Shown here: positions 28,754 through 37,264 of the stretch, in pieces
How the letters are laid out: each line of letters begins with the position of its first letter
How positions within the stretch are numbered: position 1 is the first letter of the stretch
Assembly: GCF_021532375.1 (NCBI RefSeq)
Contig: NZ_JAKGAP010000037.1
Span: forward strand, 1 to 64,000
Origin: Paenibacillus alkaliterrae
Lineage (GTDB): Bacteria; Bacillota; Bacilli; Paenibacillales; Paenibacillaceae
Length of the DNA: 64,000 nucleotides
Direction of reading: 5' to 3'
Program-made: the position numbers and the translations under genes
Notes under the pieces: model-generated
Database searches by the model: none
What the model saw: the letters and a program-made list of their open reading frames with translations, nothing else
What the model was told of the DNA's origin: nothing

Positions 28754-31630
28754 TTGTCTTTGCTGCATCTCGTTATTATTTTGCCTTTTATGTTCGCCGT
28801 AGTCAGTCCGTTTCTGCATAAAATGGCGCAGCGTATTCACACCGGTTGGTTGATTTTACCTGCTTCCGTATTTATGTTCATTTATTTTCTGGGACGGCTG
28901 CCTCAGGTGCAAGACGGGGAGCGGGTAACGTCATCCGTACCTTGGATACCCTCGCTGGGAGTCGACTTTACCGTTTATTTAGATGGGCTAGGGCTGTTAT
29001 TCGCGCTTCTCATTACGGGAATTGGCTCCTTGGTCATTCTTTATTCGATTTTTTATATGAACAAAACAAAAGAAGCCATTGGAATGTTCTACCTTTATTT
29101 GTTGTTATTCATGGGGGCTATGCTCGGCGTGGTGCTTTCCGATAATCTTATCGTTCTGTACGGCTTCTGGGAGCTGACGAGTATTTCGTCCTTTCTGCTG
29201 ATCGCTTTCTGGTATCAAAGGGAGAAGTCGAGGTATGGCGCACTAAAGTCGATGCTCATTACCGTTTTTGGCGGTTTGGCTATGCTCGGCGGATTCGTCA
29301 TGCTTTATTTGATGACGGGTACGTTCAGCATTCGGGAGATCATTGGAAATGCAGCAAGCATGACTGACCATAGCTTATTCGTACCGGCTATGCTGTTGGT
29401 TCTGCTCGGAGCCTTCACGAAATCGGCGCAATTTCCTTTCCACATTTGGCTGCCTGATGCGATGGAGGCTCCGACGCCAGTAAGCGCATATTTGCATTCC
29501 GCAACGATGGTTAAAGCCGGCTTGTATTTGGTCGCACGGTTCAGCCCCGTATTTGCGGGAGAAGCGGGCTGGTTTTGGCTCGTATCTGCAACGGGAATCG
29601 TGACGTTGACCTATGGATCATATCGGGCGTTAAAGCAGACCGATTTGAAGTCGATGCTCGCCTTCTCAACGATTAGTCAGCTTGGGCTCATCATGAGCTT
29701 GCTCGGTCTAGGCTCGGCGGCGGCCGTTTATTCGGGAACGAGCGAGTCTTTATTTTACGTGAAAGCGACGATGGCGGGCATCTTTCATCTCATCAACCAC
29801 GCGGTGTTCAAAGGCGCCTTGTTCATGGTTGCCGGCATCGTCGACCATGAGACGGGAACCAGAGATATACGCAAGCTTGGCGGTTTAATGTCGGTCATGC
29901 CCGTTACTTTCTCTATCGCTGTAATCGGAACCTTCTCCATGGCAGGCCTGCCGCCGTTTAACGGCTTCCTGAGCAAGGAGATGTTTTTTACGGCGGTTCT
30001 GAACATTATGGAGATGGACGTATTCCATATGCAGTTTTTAGGGGTAATCTTTCCGGTTATCGCCTGGGTGGCCAGCATCTTTACGTTCGTATACAGCATG
30101 CTGCTGCTATTTAAAACCTTTACGGGCAAGAAGCAATTTGAAAAGCTGGAGAAAAAGCCGCATGAAGCCCCTCTGGGGATGCTGCTTCCGCCAGTTGTGC
30201 TGGCATCGCTTGCCGTTGTGTTCGGTTTATTTCCTAATTTGCTGTCCTATACGCTGATCGAGCCGGCTATGGCGGCGATTCACCCGACGATGCTTCTGCC
30301 TGGACAACAATTCGATGCGGCCATTCATATTTGGCATGGGTGGACGACCGAAATATTTATGACAATCGGCGTTATCGCATTTGGAGTTGTCTTATTCAAG
30401 CTTCACCATCGTTTAAAAGTTCTCAACCAGCCGCTATTTAGCGGCATGACGTTAAATAAAACCTACGATGGCGGATTAAGCATGCTTGATCGAGGAGCAA
30501 AGGGTCTGACGGATCGTTACATGACAGGCTCTATCCGCCACTATTTGATTTATATTTTTATTTTCCTAATCGTTTCCATTGCGGTTACGATGGGCAGCTC
30601 CGCGAATATCCGGTTCGACTTTTCTGCATTCGCACCGATGTCGCTGTACGAGGCGGTTATTATTTTCGCGCTCATCGTGCCGGTCATCGCGGTTCCTTTC
30701 GCACGCTCGCGGATGATGGCCATTATTTTGACAGGTACGGCAGGGTATATGGTTACTTTGTTCTTCGTTATCTTCCGGGCGCCGGATTTGGCTCTGACCC
30801 AAATGATCGTGGAGACGGTATCCGTTACCTTGTTCCTTCTTTGCTTCTACCATCTGCCTAAGCTGAAGAAGGAGATTGTCGCTTTACGCTTTAAGCTGTC
30901 GAACTTTATCATTGCGCTCGGGGTCGGCGTTGTCATGACCTTAATCGCTTTAAGCGCAAGCAGCAGCCGTTCGTTTGAGTCGATTTCCAAGTTTTTCATC
31001 GAAGAAAGCTACAATCTTGCCGGCGGTAAAAATATCGTCAACGTCATCCTCGTTGATTTCCGCGGATTCGATACCATGCTCGAAATTGTTGTACTTGGCA
31101 TTGCGTCGTACGGGATCTACGCGCTAATCAGATTGAAGCTGCCCGGCGAGCAAGAGTCGGCCGGCGCAGGCTATTGGGAGAGCGGAAGCAAGCTGCCGAT
31201 CAATGGGATAAAGAGCAACGATGTCATATTGCAGACCATATCCAAGGTCGTTATCTTTATTATTTTGACGTTTTCCTTGTACCTGTTTTTTTCGGGCCAC
31301 CATGAACCGGGCGGGGGCTTTATCGGAGCTCTAATGACGGCTGCTGCATTCGTGCTGCTGGCTATGGCATTCGGCATCAAGACGATTCGGGAAGTGATTC
31401 CGATCGATTTCCGCAGGGTGAGCGCAGCCGGCATCCTTGTGGCTTTGCTGACGGGTATCGGGTCCTTCGTATTTGATGCTCCGTTTCTAAGTCATGCCTT
31501 TGGGTACTTTCCCTTGCCGCTGCTTGGCCAAACGGAGCTGGCAACCGCTCTGCTGTTCGATTTGGGCGTTTATTTGACGGTAGTAGGCATTACGATGACG
31601 ATTATCCTGGCGATAGGGAGGGATAACTAA
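28754..31630 (+). CDS. mrpA: Na+/H+ antiporter subunit A fused to subunit B
   Basis: This 958-residue membrane protein combines MrpA (about residues 1-800; NuoL-like, with LYGFWELTSISSFLLI, FPFHIWLPDAMEAPTPVSA and HSATMVKAGLY) with a complete MrpB domain at the C-terminus (from about residue 815; SNDVILQTISKVVIF and GHHEPGGGFIGAL). In B. subtilis these are two proteins of about 800 and 143 residues. Mrp complexes exchange Na+ for H+ using the proton motive force and support salt and alkali tolerance. Translation starts at TTG with AAGGAGG 8 bases upstream. mrpC follows after 2 bases, and no separate mrpB exists. Confidence 0.95.
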   Translation: MSLLHLVIILPFMFAVVSPFLHKMAQRIHTGWLILPASVFMFIYFLGRLPQVQDGERVTSSVPWIPSLGVDFTVYLDGLGLLFALLITGIGSLVILYSIFYMNKTKEAIGMFYLYLLLFMGAMLGVVLSDNLIVLYGFWELTSISSFLLIAFWYQREKSRYGALKSMLITVFGGLAMLGGFVMLYLMTGTFSIREIIGNAASMTDHSLFVPAMLLVLLGAFTKSAQFPFHIWLPDAMEAPTPVSAYLHSATMVKAGLYLVARFSPVFAGEAGWFWLVSATGIVTLTYGSYRALKQTDLKSMLAFSTISQLGLIMSLLGLGSAAAVYSGTSESLFYVKATMAGIFHLINHAVFKGALFMVAGIVDHETGTRDIRKLGGLMSVMPVTFSIAVIGTFSMAGLPPFNGFLSKEMFFTAVLNIMEMDVFHMQFLGVIFPVIAWVASIFTFVYSMLLLFKTFTGKKQFEKLEKKPHEAPLGMLLPPVVLASLAVVFGLFPNLLSYTLIEPAMAAIHPTMLLPGQQFDAAIHIWHGWTTEIFMTIGVIAFGVVLFKLHHRLKVLNQPLFSGMTLNKTYDGGLSMLDRGAKGLTDRYMTGSIRHYLIYIFIFLIVSIAVTMGSSANIRFDFSAFAPMSLYEAVIIFALIVPVIAVPFARSRMMAIILTGTAGYMVTLFFVIFRAPDLALTQMIVETVSVTLFLLCFYHLPKLKKEIVALRFKLSNFIIALGVGVVMTLIALSASSSRSFESISKFFIEESYNLAGGKNIVNVILVDFRGFDTMLEIVVLGIASYGIYALIRLKLPGEQESAGAGYWESGSKLPINGIKSNDVILQTISKVVIFIILTFSLYLFFSGHHEPGGGFIGALMTAAAFVLLAMAFGIKTIREVIPIDFRRVSAAGILVALLTGIGSFVFDAPFLSHAFGYFPLPLLGQTELATALLFDLGVYLTVVGITMTIILAIGRDN

Positions 31631-31632
31631 AG

Positions 31633-31971
31633 ATGGAACTATACATGTCACTAGCGATAGGCGTGCTGTTTACGGTCGGCGTATACCTGGTCTTAACCAA
31701 GAGCCTGTTGCGCATTATATTAGGCACCTCGCTTCTTACGCATGGCGTTCATTTGCTCTTGCTTACGATGTCCCGCTTAAAAACGGGAGCCGCTCCGCTG
31801 CTTGGGCAAGAGGCGGATGTCTATGTAGATCCGCTTCCGCAGGCGCTTATTCTGACTTCGATTGTCATTAGCTTCGGCGTCACCTCCTTCTTCTTCGTGC
31901 TCGCATACAAGGCGTATCAGAAGCTGGGGACCGACGATATGGAACAATTAAGGGGGAAAGAAGATGAATAA
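31633..31971 (+). CDS. mrpC: Na+/H+ antiporter subunit C
   Basis: MrpC (112 residues) is NuoK-like with three membrane segments. The segment [20 protein letters not shown] and the [19 protein letters not shown] helix are typical. GGAGGGA precedes the ATG. It begins 2 bases after mrpA and overlaps mrpD by 8 bases. Confidence 0.95.
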   Translation: MELYMSLAIGVLFTVGVYLVLTKSLLRIILGTSLLTHGVHLLLLTMSRLKTGAAPLLGQEADVYVDPLPQALILTSIVISFGVTSFFFVLAYKAYQKLGTDDMEQLRGKEDE

Positions 31972-33442
31972 TCTGCTCGTATTTCCGCTTCTTATCCCAT
32001 TATGTACAGCCGCTATTCTTATCTTTTTTAAAAATAACATACCCGTACAAAGGTGGCTAAGCGCCCTGAGCTTATTGGCGACCGCGGCTGCTGCGTGGAC
32101 GATCCTGCATCAGGTGAGAGCGGAGGGCATTCAGACGCTGTATATGGGAGGTTGGCTGCCGCCTTACGGCATTGTGTTTGTCGCGGATATGCTCGCCGCG
32201 CTGCTTGTTCTTGCAACGACAGCGGTAGGTGCATTTTGTTTATTCTTCTCGTTCGGTACGGTAGGGGAGCAGCGGGAGCGTTATTACTATTATCCGTTTT
32301 TTCAGTTTTTGCTGGTGGGGGTTAACGGCTCATTTCTGACGGGTGATTTGTTTAACCTGTTTGTGTGCTTCGAGGTCATGCTCATATCCTCCTATGCGCT
32401 CATCGTATTAGGCGGCACGAAGCGGCAGCTGCGCGAAACGTTAAAATATATATTGATCAATATTTTATCGTCGACATTATTTGTTGCCGCCGTTGCGTAT
32501 TTATACGGCGTCACAGGCAGCTTGAATATGGCTGACCTGTCTCTGCGCGTAGCTCAGGCGGGCCAGGACGGCGTGTTAAACGTCATTGCCATTTTGTTTA
32601 TGATCGTATTTTCGCTCAAAGCGGGTTTGTTTCTATTTTTTTGGTTACCAGACTCCTACAGTGTTCCGCCTGCGGCCGTATCCGCGTTATTCGGCGCATT
32701 GCTTACGAAGGTGGGCTTGTATGCGCTGATTCGTACATTCACGCTTATCTTCTGCCACGATCCGCTTGTCACGCATAACTGGATCGCTTGGATGGCTGCC
32801 GCGACGATGATCTTGGGTGCGTTCGGTGCCATTGCCTATTCCGATGTGCAGCGCATCATGAATTATAATGTCGTCATTACGGTTGGCTTCATCGCCTTTG
32901 GACTAGCGGTGGCCTCGAAGGAAACGCTTGACGGCGTCGTCTTTTATTTGCTGCATGACATGGTTGCCAAAGCATTGTTGTTTTTATTGGGCGGTATGAT
33001 CGTCCATCTATCCGGTACAAGCAAGCTGAAGGAAATGGGCGGCATGATTAAGCGTTATCCGGCGGTAGGCTGGATGTTCTTTATCGCGTCGCTGGCAATC
33101 GCCGGCATTCCGCCGCTTAGCGGCTTCGCCGGAAAACTCCTCCTTATTCAAGGAGGCTTGCAGGAGCAATATTATTGGCTGACGGGCGTATCGCTTGCAT
33201 CAAGCTTTATTGTGCTCTATTCGTTAATCAGACTATTCATGAACGCCTTCTGGGGAGAAGAGAAGCAGCTGGCGAGTTCGCCGGCTGCGGTCCCCAAAAG
33301 CATGGTTTGGTCTGTGGCAGGCTTGTTTATTATCGTCATAATGATGGGCTTTGGTTCCGAGTGGGTATACCGGTTGGCGTCGGAAGCGGGAAATACGTTA
33401 ATGAACCCGGCTCTATATATAGATGCCGTGCTGAAGGAGTAG
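31964..33442 (+). CDS. mrpD: Na+/H+ antiporter subunit D
   Basis: MrpD (492 residues) is a NuoL/M/N-like subunit with about 14 membrane segments. Conserved features include LFNLFVCFEVMLISSYALIV (glutamate in the channel), FSLKAGLFLFFWLPDSYSVP and the later lysine-bearing helix YLLHDMVAKALLFLLGG. It overlaps mrpC by 8 bases. Its final codons form the AAGGAG used to start mrpE. Confidence 0.96.
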   Translation: MNNLLVFPLLIPLCTAAILIFFKNNIPVQRWLSALSLLATAAAAWTILHQVRAEGIQTLYMGGWLPPYGIVFVADMLAALLVLATTAVGAFCLFFSFGTVGEQRERYYYYPFFQFLLVGVNGSFLTGDLFNLFVCFEVMLISSYALIVLGGTKRQLRETLKYILINILSSTLFVAAVAYLYGVTGSLNMADLSLRVAQAGQDGVLNVIAILFMIVFSLKAGLFLFFWLPDSYSVPPAAVSALFGALLTKVGLYALIRTFTLIFCHDPLVTHNWIAWMAAATMILGAFGAIAYSDVQRIMNYNVVITVGFIAFGLAVASKETLDGVVFYLLHDMVAKALLFLLGGMIVHLSGTSKLKEMGGMIKRYPAVGWMFFIASLAIAGIPPLSGFAGKLLLIQGGLQEQYYWLTGVSLASSFIVLYSLIRLFMNAFWGEEKQLASSPAAVPKSMVWSVAGLFIIVIMMGFGSEWVYRLASEAGNTLMNPALYIDAVLKE

Positions 33443-33447
33443 ATGGG

Positions 33448-33927
33448 ATGGCCTTGCAAATATTATTAAACCTGATCATTGCCTTCGTATGGATGTTCTT
33501 ATACAACGACTGGTCAGTTCCAAGGTTTACGGTCGGCTATCTGCTTGGCGTCATTTGCATCGGACTGCTTAGCCGCTTTTGGCCGCATGATTTTTATATG
33601 AAGAGATTATGGGCGGTCATGAAGCTGCTTATTCTGTTCGTCAAAGAGCTGTTTATTTCGAGCTTTGCGGTCATGCTGCAAATTATTCGTCCAAGGTTGG
33701 AGATTCGTCCGGGGATATTCGCGCTGGAGACGGAGCTGACGTCCGATTGGGAAATCACCGTTCTTTCTTGCCTGATTTGCCTAACCCCAGGCACGCTTAC
33801 GCTTGACGTGGGACGAGACGGTCGTACGTTGTATATTCACGCGATGGATATCGAGGATGCGGCAGAGCTGTCCAAGCAAATCAAGGGCACGTTTGAAAGA
33901 GCGATTATGGAGGTGACGCGGTCATGA
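33448..33927 (+). CDS. mrpE: Na+/H+ antiporter subunit E
   Basis: MrpE (159 residues) starts MALQILLNLIIAFVWMFLYN, with membrane segments followed by the conserved LSCLICLTPGTLTLDVGRDG. The ORF is open upstream into mrpD, but the ATG at 33448 is chosen because AAGGAG lies upstream and the length matches the family. It overlaps mrpF by 4 bases. Confidence 0.93.
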   Translation: MALQILLNLIIAFVWMFLYNDWSVPRFTVGYLLGVICIGLLSRFWPHDFYMKRLWAVMKLLILFVKELFISSFAVMLQIIRPRLEIRPGIFALETELTSDWEITVLSCLICLTPGTLTLDVGRDGRTLYIHAMDIEDAAELSKQIKGTFERAIMEVTRS

Positions 33928-34217
33928 TGTCTAGTCTTCTGCTTATATCGTTGGCAATATTGTCGATAGCGGTTGTTGGCTGCATGTACCGGCTGCTGAA
34001 AGGACCGTCTATCTCGGATCGTATCGCAGCGCTCGACATGATCGGAGTCCTTCTATTGTCTATGATCGCCATCATATGCATGCTGCTCAAAACGTATGCC
34101 TATTTTGACATTATATTAGTCATCGGCATCTTAACCTTTATAGGAACAACTGCTTTTGCGCGATATATTGAAAGAGGTGTTGTTATTGAAAGCGGAGATG
34201 ATGAGTCAGACAGGTGA
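33924..34217 (+). CDS. mrpF: Na+/H+ antiporter subunit F
   Basis: MrpF (97 residues) has three membrane segments and the conserved RLLKGPSISDRIAALDMIG loop. It overlaps both mrpE (4 bases) and mrpG. Confidence 0.93.
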   Translation: MMSSLLLISLAILSIAVVGCMYRLLKGPSISDRIAALDMIGVLLLSMIAIICMLLKTYAYFDIILVIGILTFIGTTAFARYIERGVVIESGDDESDR

Positions 34218-34560
34218 GATTCTAATCGGACTGGTTGTCCTAATCGGAGCGCTTATCAGTGCGCTGAGCGCCTTTGGGCTAGTACGGTTGCCGGATGTTT
34301 ACCTGCGATCGCATGCGGCAACCAAAAGCGCGACGCTTGGCGTTCTTTTCATATTAGCCGGAGTTTTTCTGTACTTCGCGTTTTATTTGGAACATGTCAG
34401 CGCCAAGCTGCTGCTCGGAATTGTTTTCGTATTTATAACGGCGCCGGTTGCCGGGCATTTAAATGGGAGGGCGGCGTACCGGTCCGGTGTCCCCTTGTGG
34501 GAGCGCAGCGTACAGGATGATTGGTCGGTCTCGATTAAGAAGGAACGGGAAAAGCAGTAA
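34186..34560 (+). CDS. mrpG: Na+/H+ antiporter subunit G
   Basis: MrpG (124 residues) has three membrane segments and the family motif GLVRLPDVYLRSHAATKSATLGV. I chose the TTG at 34186 because GAGGTG lies 6 bases upstream, inside mrpF; ATG codons at 34198 and 34201 are alternatives. It ends the mrp operon, and a bidirectional terminator follows. Confidence 0.9.
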   Translation: MKAEMMSQTGEILIGLVVLIGALISALSAFGLVRLPDVYLRSHAATKSATLGVLFILAGVFLYFAFYLEHVSAKLLLGIVFVFITAPVAGHLNGRAAYRSGVPLWERSVQDDWSVSIKKEREKQ

Positions 34561-34589
34561 CCCCACAATCCGATCATTCGCCGGGGTAT

Positions 34590-34620
34590 GAAGCAGCTCT
34601 CATGCAGAGAGCTGCTTCGT
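34590..34620. terminator. Terminator between mrpG and the DUF4247 gene
   Basis: A perfect 11-bp stem (34590-34600 with 34608-34618) with a 7-base loop lies between the convergent genes. GTTTCT follows on the plus side. T-runs are modest, so efficiency is uncertain. Confidence 0.65.
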
Positions 34621-34628
34621 TTCTATCA

Positions 34629-35372
34629 TTACCTTCGCCGGGTTATTCGGCTTTTTCCGATCTTTATCTTTGGCTTTGAAGCTTTGGGCTTCGTGAAAAT
34701 TTTGCCCGTGCTGCTTTTTGGCTGATCGTCCTTCACGATTTTGCCGGTTGAGGCGGATGGTTTAGTTGTAATGGCTTTAGGCGAAGCTGATGTTGAAGTT
34801 GATGTATTGGCGTCTTTGGAACGCTTGAATATCGAGCCGGTACGGTCAACCGTAACCGGAGGCGCAAGCTTATGATCATCCGCCGTCGGAGTTCTGTAGG
34901 AGGATTTTGGCTTGTAGATATCCTTGGATGTGTATCCGCGATAATTGCCTCCATAATTGCCCTTATCGAACAGGTCATCAAGCAAGCTGGCAATTAAGTA
35001 ACCCTCAAGAAACCCGGGGCTGTAGTTTTGGCGCACATATTCCTTGGAGTCTATTTCAATTAGCGTATCTTCCGGCGCATCGGGCGCTTGCTGTAAATGT
35101 ATGATTTCGTCGGAGTAGACAAGAAACATCCGCTCGGTGCTTTCTTCACTTTGCTGGTCAGGCTTCCGCTGCTTCACAAATTCGGCAGCAACCTGGGGTA
35201 CCGTTTGATTTTCGGCACGATACACGTAGGAGGTTTGATTGCCTGAGCCATTGACCGATTCTAACGGATATTGCTCCTTTACGGTTTCCGATACGGTGCA
35301 AGCGGTAAGCAAAGGAACGATAAAGCTTAGCAGAAGCAGGTACTTAATCGATTGATGCCACCATTTGTTCAT
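34629..35372 (-). CDS. DUF4247 family lipoprotein
   Basis: This 247-residue protein has a lipoprotein signal (LSFIVPLLTACT, lipobox cysteine near residue 25). The DUF4247 region covers about residues 30-160 (VPQVAAEFV, later YIASLLDDLFD). The C-terminus is basic and rich in Ser/Thr/Lys with repeated STGKI motifs, ending RITRRR, probably disordered at the cell surface. AGGAG precedes the ATG at 35372. It is last in the pspA-DUF350-DUF4178-DUF4247 set, which recurs in Firmicutes and points to envelope stress. Confidence 0.82.
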   Translation of the reverse strand: MNKWWHQSIKYLLLLSFIVPLLTACTVSETVKEQYPLESVNGSGNQTSYVYRAENQTVPQVAAEFVKQRKPDQQSEESTERMFLVYSDEIIHLQQAPDAPEDTLIEIDSKEYVRQNYSPGFLEGYLIASLLDDLFDKGNYGGNYRGYTSKDIYKPKSSYRTPTADDHKLAPPVTVDRTGSIFKRSKDANTSTSTSASPKAITTKPSASTGKIVKDDQPKSSTGKIFTKPKASKPKIKIGKSRITRRR

Positions 35373-35382
35373 CGTTATTCTC

Positions 35383-35889
35383 CTATCCGCCGCGGAGCAC
35401 GCGTACATCGGCAGGCAGAACGCTTTCTCCTTCATAGAGCATGAAGCGTCCGTTCTGCCATTCGACCCGCAGCAGCTTCATATCGTCTGACTGATACTGC
35501 CAAACATGCTGTTCGCCTCCTTGCATGTAAGGCGTTTTGCCGCTTGCTGCAATTAATCCGGAGAATTGCTCCTCCATATGGTAAGAACGGTCATCCAGCT
35601 CCAAAATAGTCGGCACCTCGTCTATCGAATCCAGTCGGCCGTCAATCGGGCTATAGAGCGCATAGGTTGTTCTTTCCCGTTCTTCAATTGCTAAATAGCG
35701 AATATCAACGCCATCTTGCAGGGTAAGCACAACGGCGTTTCGCGCCCGATTGTTTGTTCGGCCTGTGACCTTGTACGTAACCAAGGAAACCTCGCATACA
35801 TCTCCAGGGGACAATGTCAAAATGCTTTTCTCAGCAACAGCCGGCTGGGAAGGCGTGAGTAGGTTTTTAATTCGTTTCAACAAGCTCAT
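35383..35889 (-). CDS. DUF4178 family protein
   Basis: This 168-residue soluble protein matches DUF4178 (GDVCEVSLVTYKVTGRTNNR and YLAIEERERTTYALYSPIDG). DUF4178 proteins recur beside PspA and DUF350 genes. It starts at 35889, 22 bases after the DUF350 stop, and ends 10 bases before the DUF4247 start, so translation is likely coupled. Function is unknown. Confidence 0.83.
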   Translation of the reverse strand: MSLLKRIKNLLTPSQPAVAEKSILTLSPGDVCEVSLVTYKVTGRTNNRARNAVVLTLQDGVDIRYLAIEERERTTYALYSPIDGRLDSIDEVPTILELDDRSYHMEEQFSGLIAASGKTPYMQGGEQHVWQYQSDDMKLLRVEWQNGRFMLYEGESVLPADVRVLRGG

Positions 35890-35911
35890 CTTGTATGCTC
35901 CTTATATAAAG

Positions 35912-36313
35912 TTAGACAGACCCGATGATCAGCGCGCCGGCAATATGAAGGGAGCCGACAAACAGCGCGTACCCGATCTTGCCTTCATGAATGCCTTGCT
36001 CCAGCTTCATACCGCTCATAGCGGTAACGATTTTCTCAACCATCCATTCCAATACAAGCAAGAGGACGAAGGAGATGAGGGAGATGACGAGCGCTTCCAG
36101 CATTTCACTGGATTTTGCGATGGAGTGAGCCAAAATATACGCTTGAGCAAACAGCTTTATGACGAAGCGGGTTGTTACTGCAGTGTTGCCGTTTTTTATT
36201 TCCTGCAAATCGTTGTACTTCGTGAAGCGGGAATCCAGAAACATGATGATGAATAATAAAACGGCACCTGCACCCGTCCACACGGGAATGCGAATAAGAT
36301 CAATCCACGACAT
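35912..36313 (-). CDS. DUF350 family membrane protein (YjfL-like)
   Basis: This 133-residue protein has four predicted membrane segments, typical of DUF350. The start at 36313 is supported by GGAGG 8 bases upstream; an extension to 36337 has no site. It follows pspA across a strong terminator-like structure. DUF350 proteins are membrane partners in PspA-type stress clusters; their activity is unknown. Confidence 0.8.
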   Translation of the reverse strand: MSWIDLIRIPVWTGAGAVLLFIIMFLDSRFTKYNDLQEIKNGNTAVTTRFVIKLFAQAYILAHSIAKSSEMLEALVISLISFVLLLVLEWMVEKIVTAMSGMKLEQGIHEGKIGYALFVGSLHIAGALIIGSV

Positions 36314-36340
36314 CGTAAATTCCTCCAAAATTTCCAAATT

Positions 36341-36397
36341 AAAAAAATGACCGCTTTCGGTTAAAACCGGGAGTCCGATTCGTAACGCCAGCGGTCA
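36341..36397 (-). terminator. Terminator or attenuator between pspA and the DUF350 gene
   Basis: On the minus strand, outer arms of 8 bp (36390-36397 with 36348-36355) enclose a smaller CGGTT/AACCG hairpin and are followed by seven T residues. It lies between two genes of one probable operon, so it may lower downstream expression relative to pspA. Confidence 0.75.
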
Positions 36398-36430
36398 TAC
36401 TATACAATATTTCCCAGTTAAAGGGTAGGG

Positions 36431-37099
36431 TTATTGCTTCTCGTATTGCTTCATGAGAGCTGCAAGCTCATCTTCGACCGCTTTGTCTTTGCCCAGCTTC
36501 GCGAATTCTTCATCCAAGGATTTGCCCTTGGAGGTCATTTCGTTGCTCGCTTCGGCTTGCGCTTCCATTTGCAGCATTTTCTCTTCCATTCGCTTCATGC
36601 CGGCCGACGCCGTATCGGATCCGAAGCCTGCGATCGCTTTATTGATCTCATTCTGAGCTTTGGCGGCATTATAGCGTGCGACAAGCGTTTCTCGCTTATT
36701 CTTGAGCTCGGTAAGCTGCTTCCGCATTTCATCGAGCTTCGCACGAAGGTTGTCAGCGAGAAATTTGTTTTGGTCGAAGCTCGCCCTGTACTCATTCACC
36801 TTCTGTTCAGCTGCTTTTTTCTCTTCTAAAGCACGGCGGGCCAGGTCGATGTTTTGAGCCTGAGCGGCAAGATGCGCTTGTTCGCCGCGTTTCTCGACTA
36901 ACTGTGTTTGCTCCTCGAAGAGCTGTTTGAATTTTTTCTCGATGGCGATTTGAGCGGCTACCGCTTTCTCCGCATCTGACAAGTCCTCTTGCATATCGCG
37001 AATATATTGATCTGTAAGTTTGACAGGGTCCTCTGCTTTTTCAATTAGAGAGTAAACATTCGATAATGTAAGGTCTCGCAGTCGTTTGAAAATAGACAC
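36431..37099 (-). CDS. pspA: PspA/IM30 family envelope stress protein
   Basis: PspA (222 residues) is a long helical coiled-coil protein (ESCRT-III-like) that stabilises damaged membranes. The N-terminal MSIFKRLRDLTLSNVYSLIE and the segment KLTDQYIRDMQEDLSDAEKAV are typical. It starts at GTG with GGAGGG upstream. A SigW-type promoter lies about 37 bases upstream, matching the sigma-W control of B. subtilis pspA. Confidence 0.95.
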   Translation of the reverse strand: MSIFKRLRDLTLSNVYSLIEKAEDPVKLTDQYIRDMQEDLSDAEKAVAAQIAIEKKFKQLFEEQTQLVEKRGEQAHLAAQAQNIDLARRALEEKKAAEQKVNEYRASFDQNKFLADNLRAKLDEMRKQLTELKNKRETLVARYNAAKAQNEINKAIAGFGSDTASAGMKRMEEKMLQMEAQAEASNEMTSKGKSLDEEFAKLGKDKAVEDELAALMKQYEKQ

Positions 37100-37135
37100 T
37101 TAAATCCCTCCTAAGGTATTTTTGACATATGTATA

Positions 37136-37164
37136 GATACGCAAAAGCGAAGGGCAAGGTTGCA
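37136..37164 (-). promoter_or_regulatory. Candidate SigW-type ECF promoter for pspA
   Basis: The minus strand has a -35 TGCAAC (37159-37164), a 17-base spacer and a -10 CGTATC (37136-37141), close to the sigma-W pattern TGAAAC and CGTA. In B. subtilis the pspA operon belongs to the sigma-W regulon, which supports this reading. Confidence 0.6.
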
Positions 37165-37264
37165 AGAAAATGGAAGGGAAATACCATTCGCGTTCTCTTT
37201 TAGTGAAATGTTACAATTAGTAAAAAAAGTACATCTGCATGAGAAGAAGAGAGGGATTGTCGGT

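Noticed and set aside
33175-33447. N-terminal extension of mrpE overlapping mrpD
   Set aside because: MrpE has its family-typical N-terminus at 33448 with a good ribosome binding site; the extension is only an open frame over mrpD.
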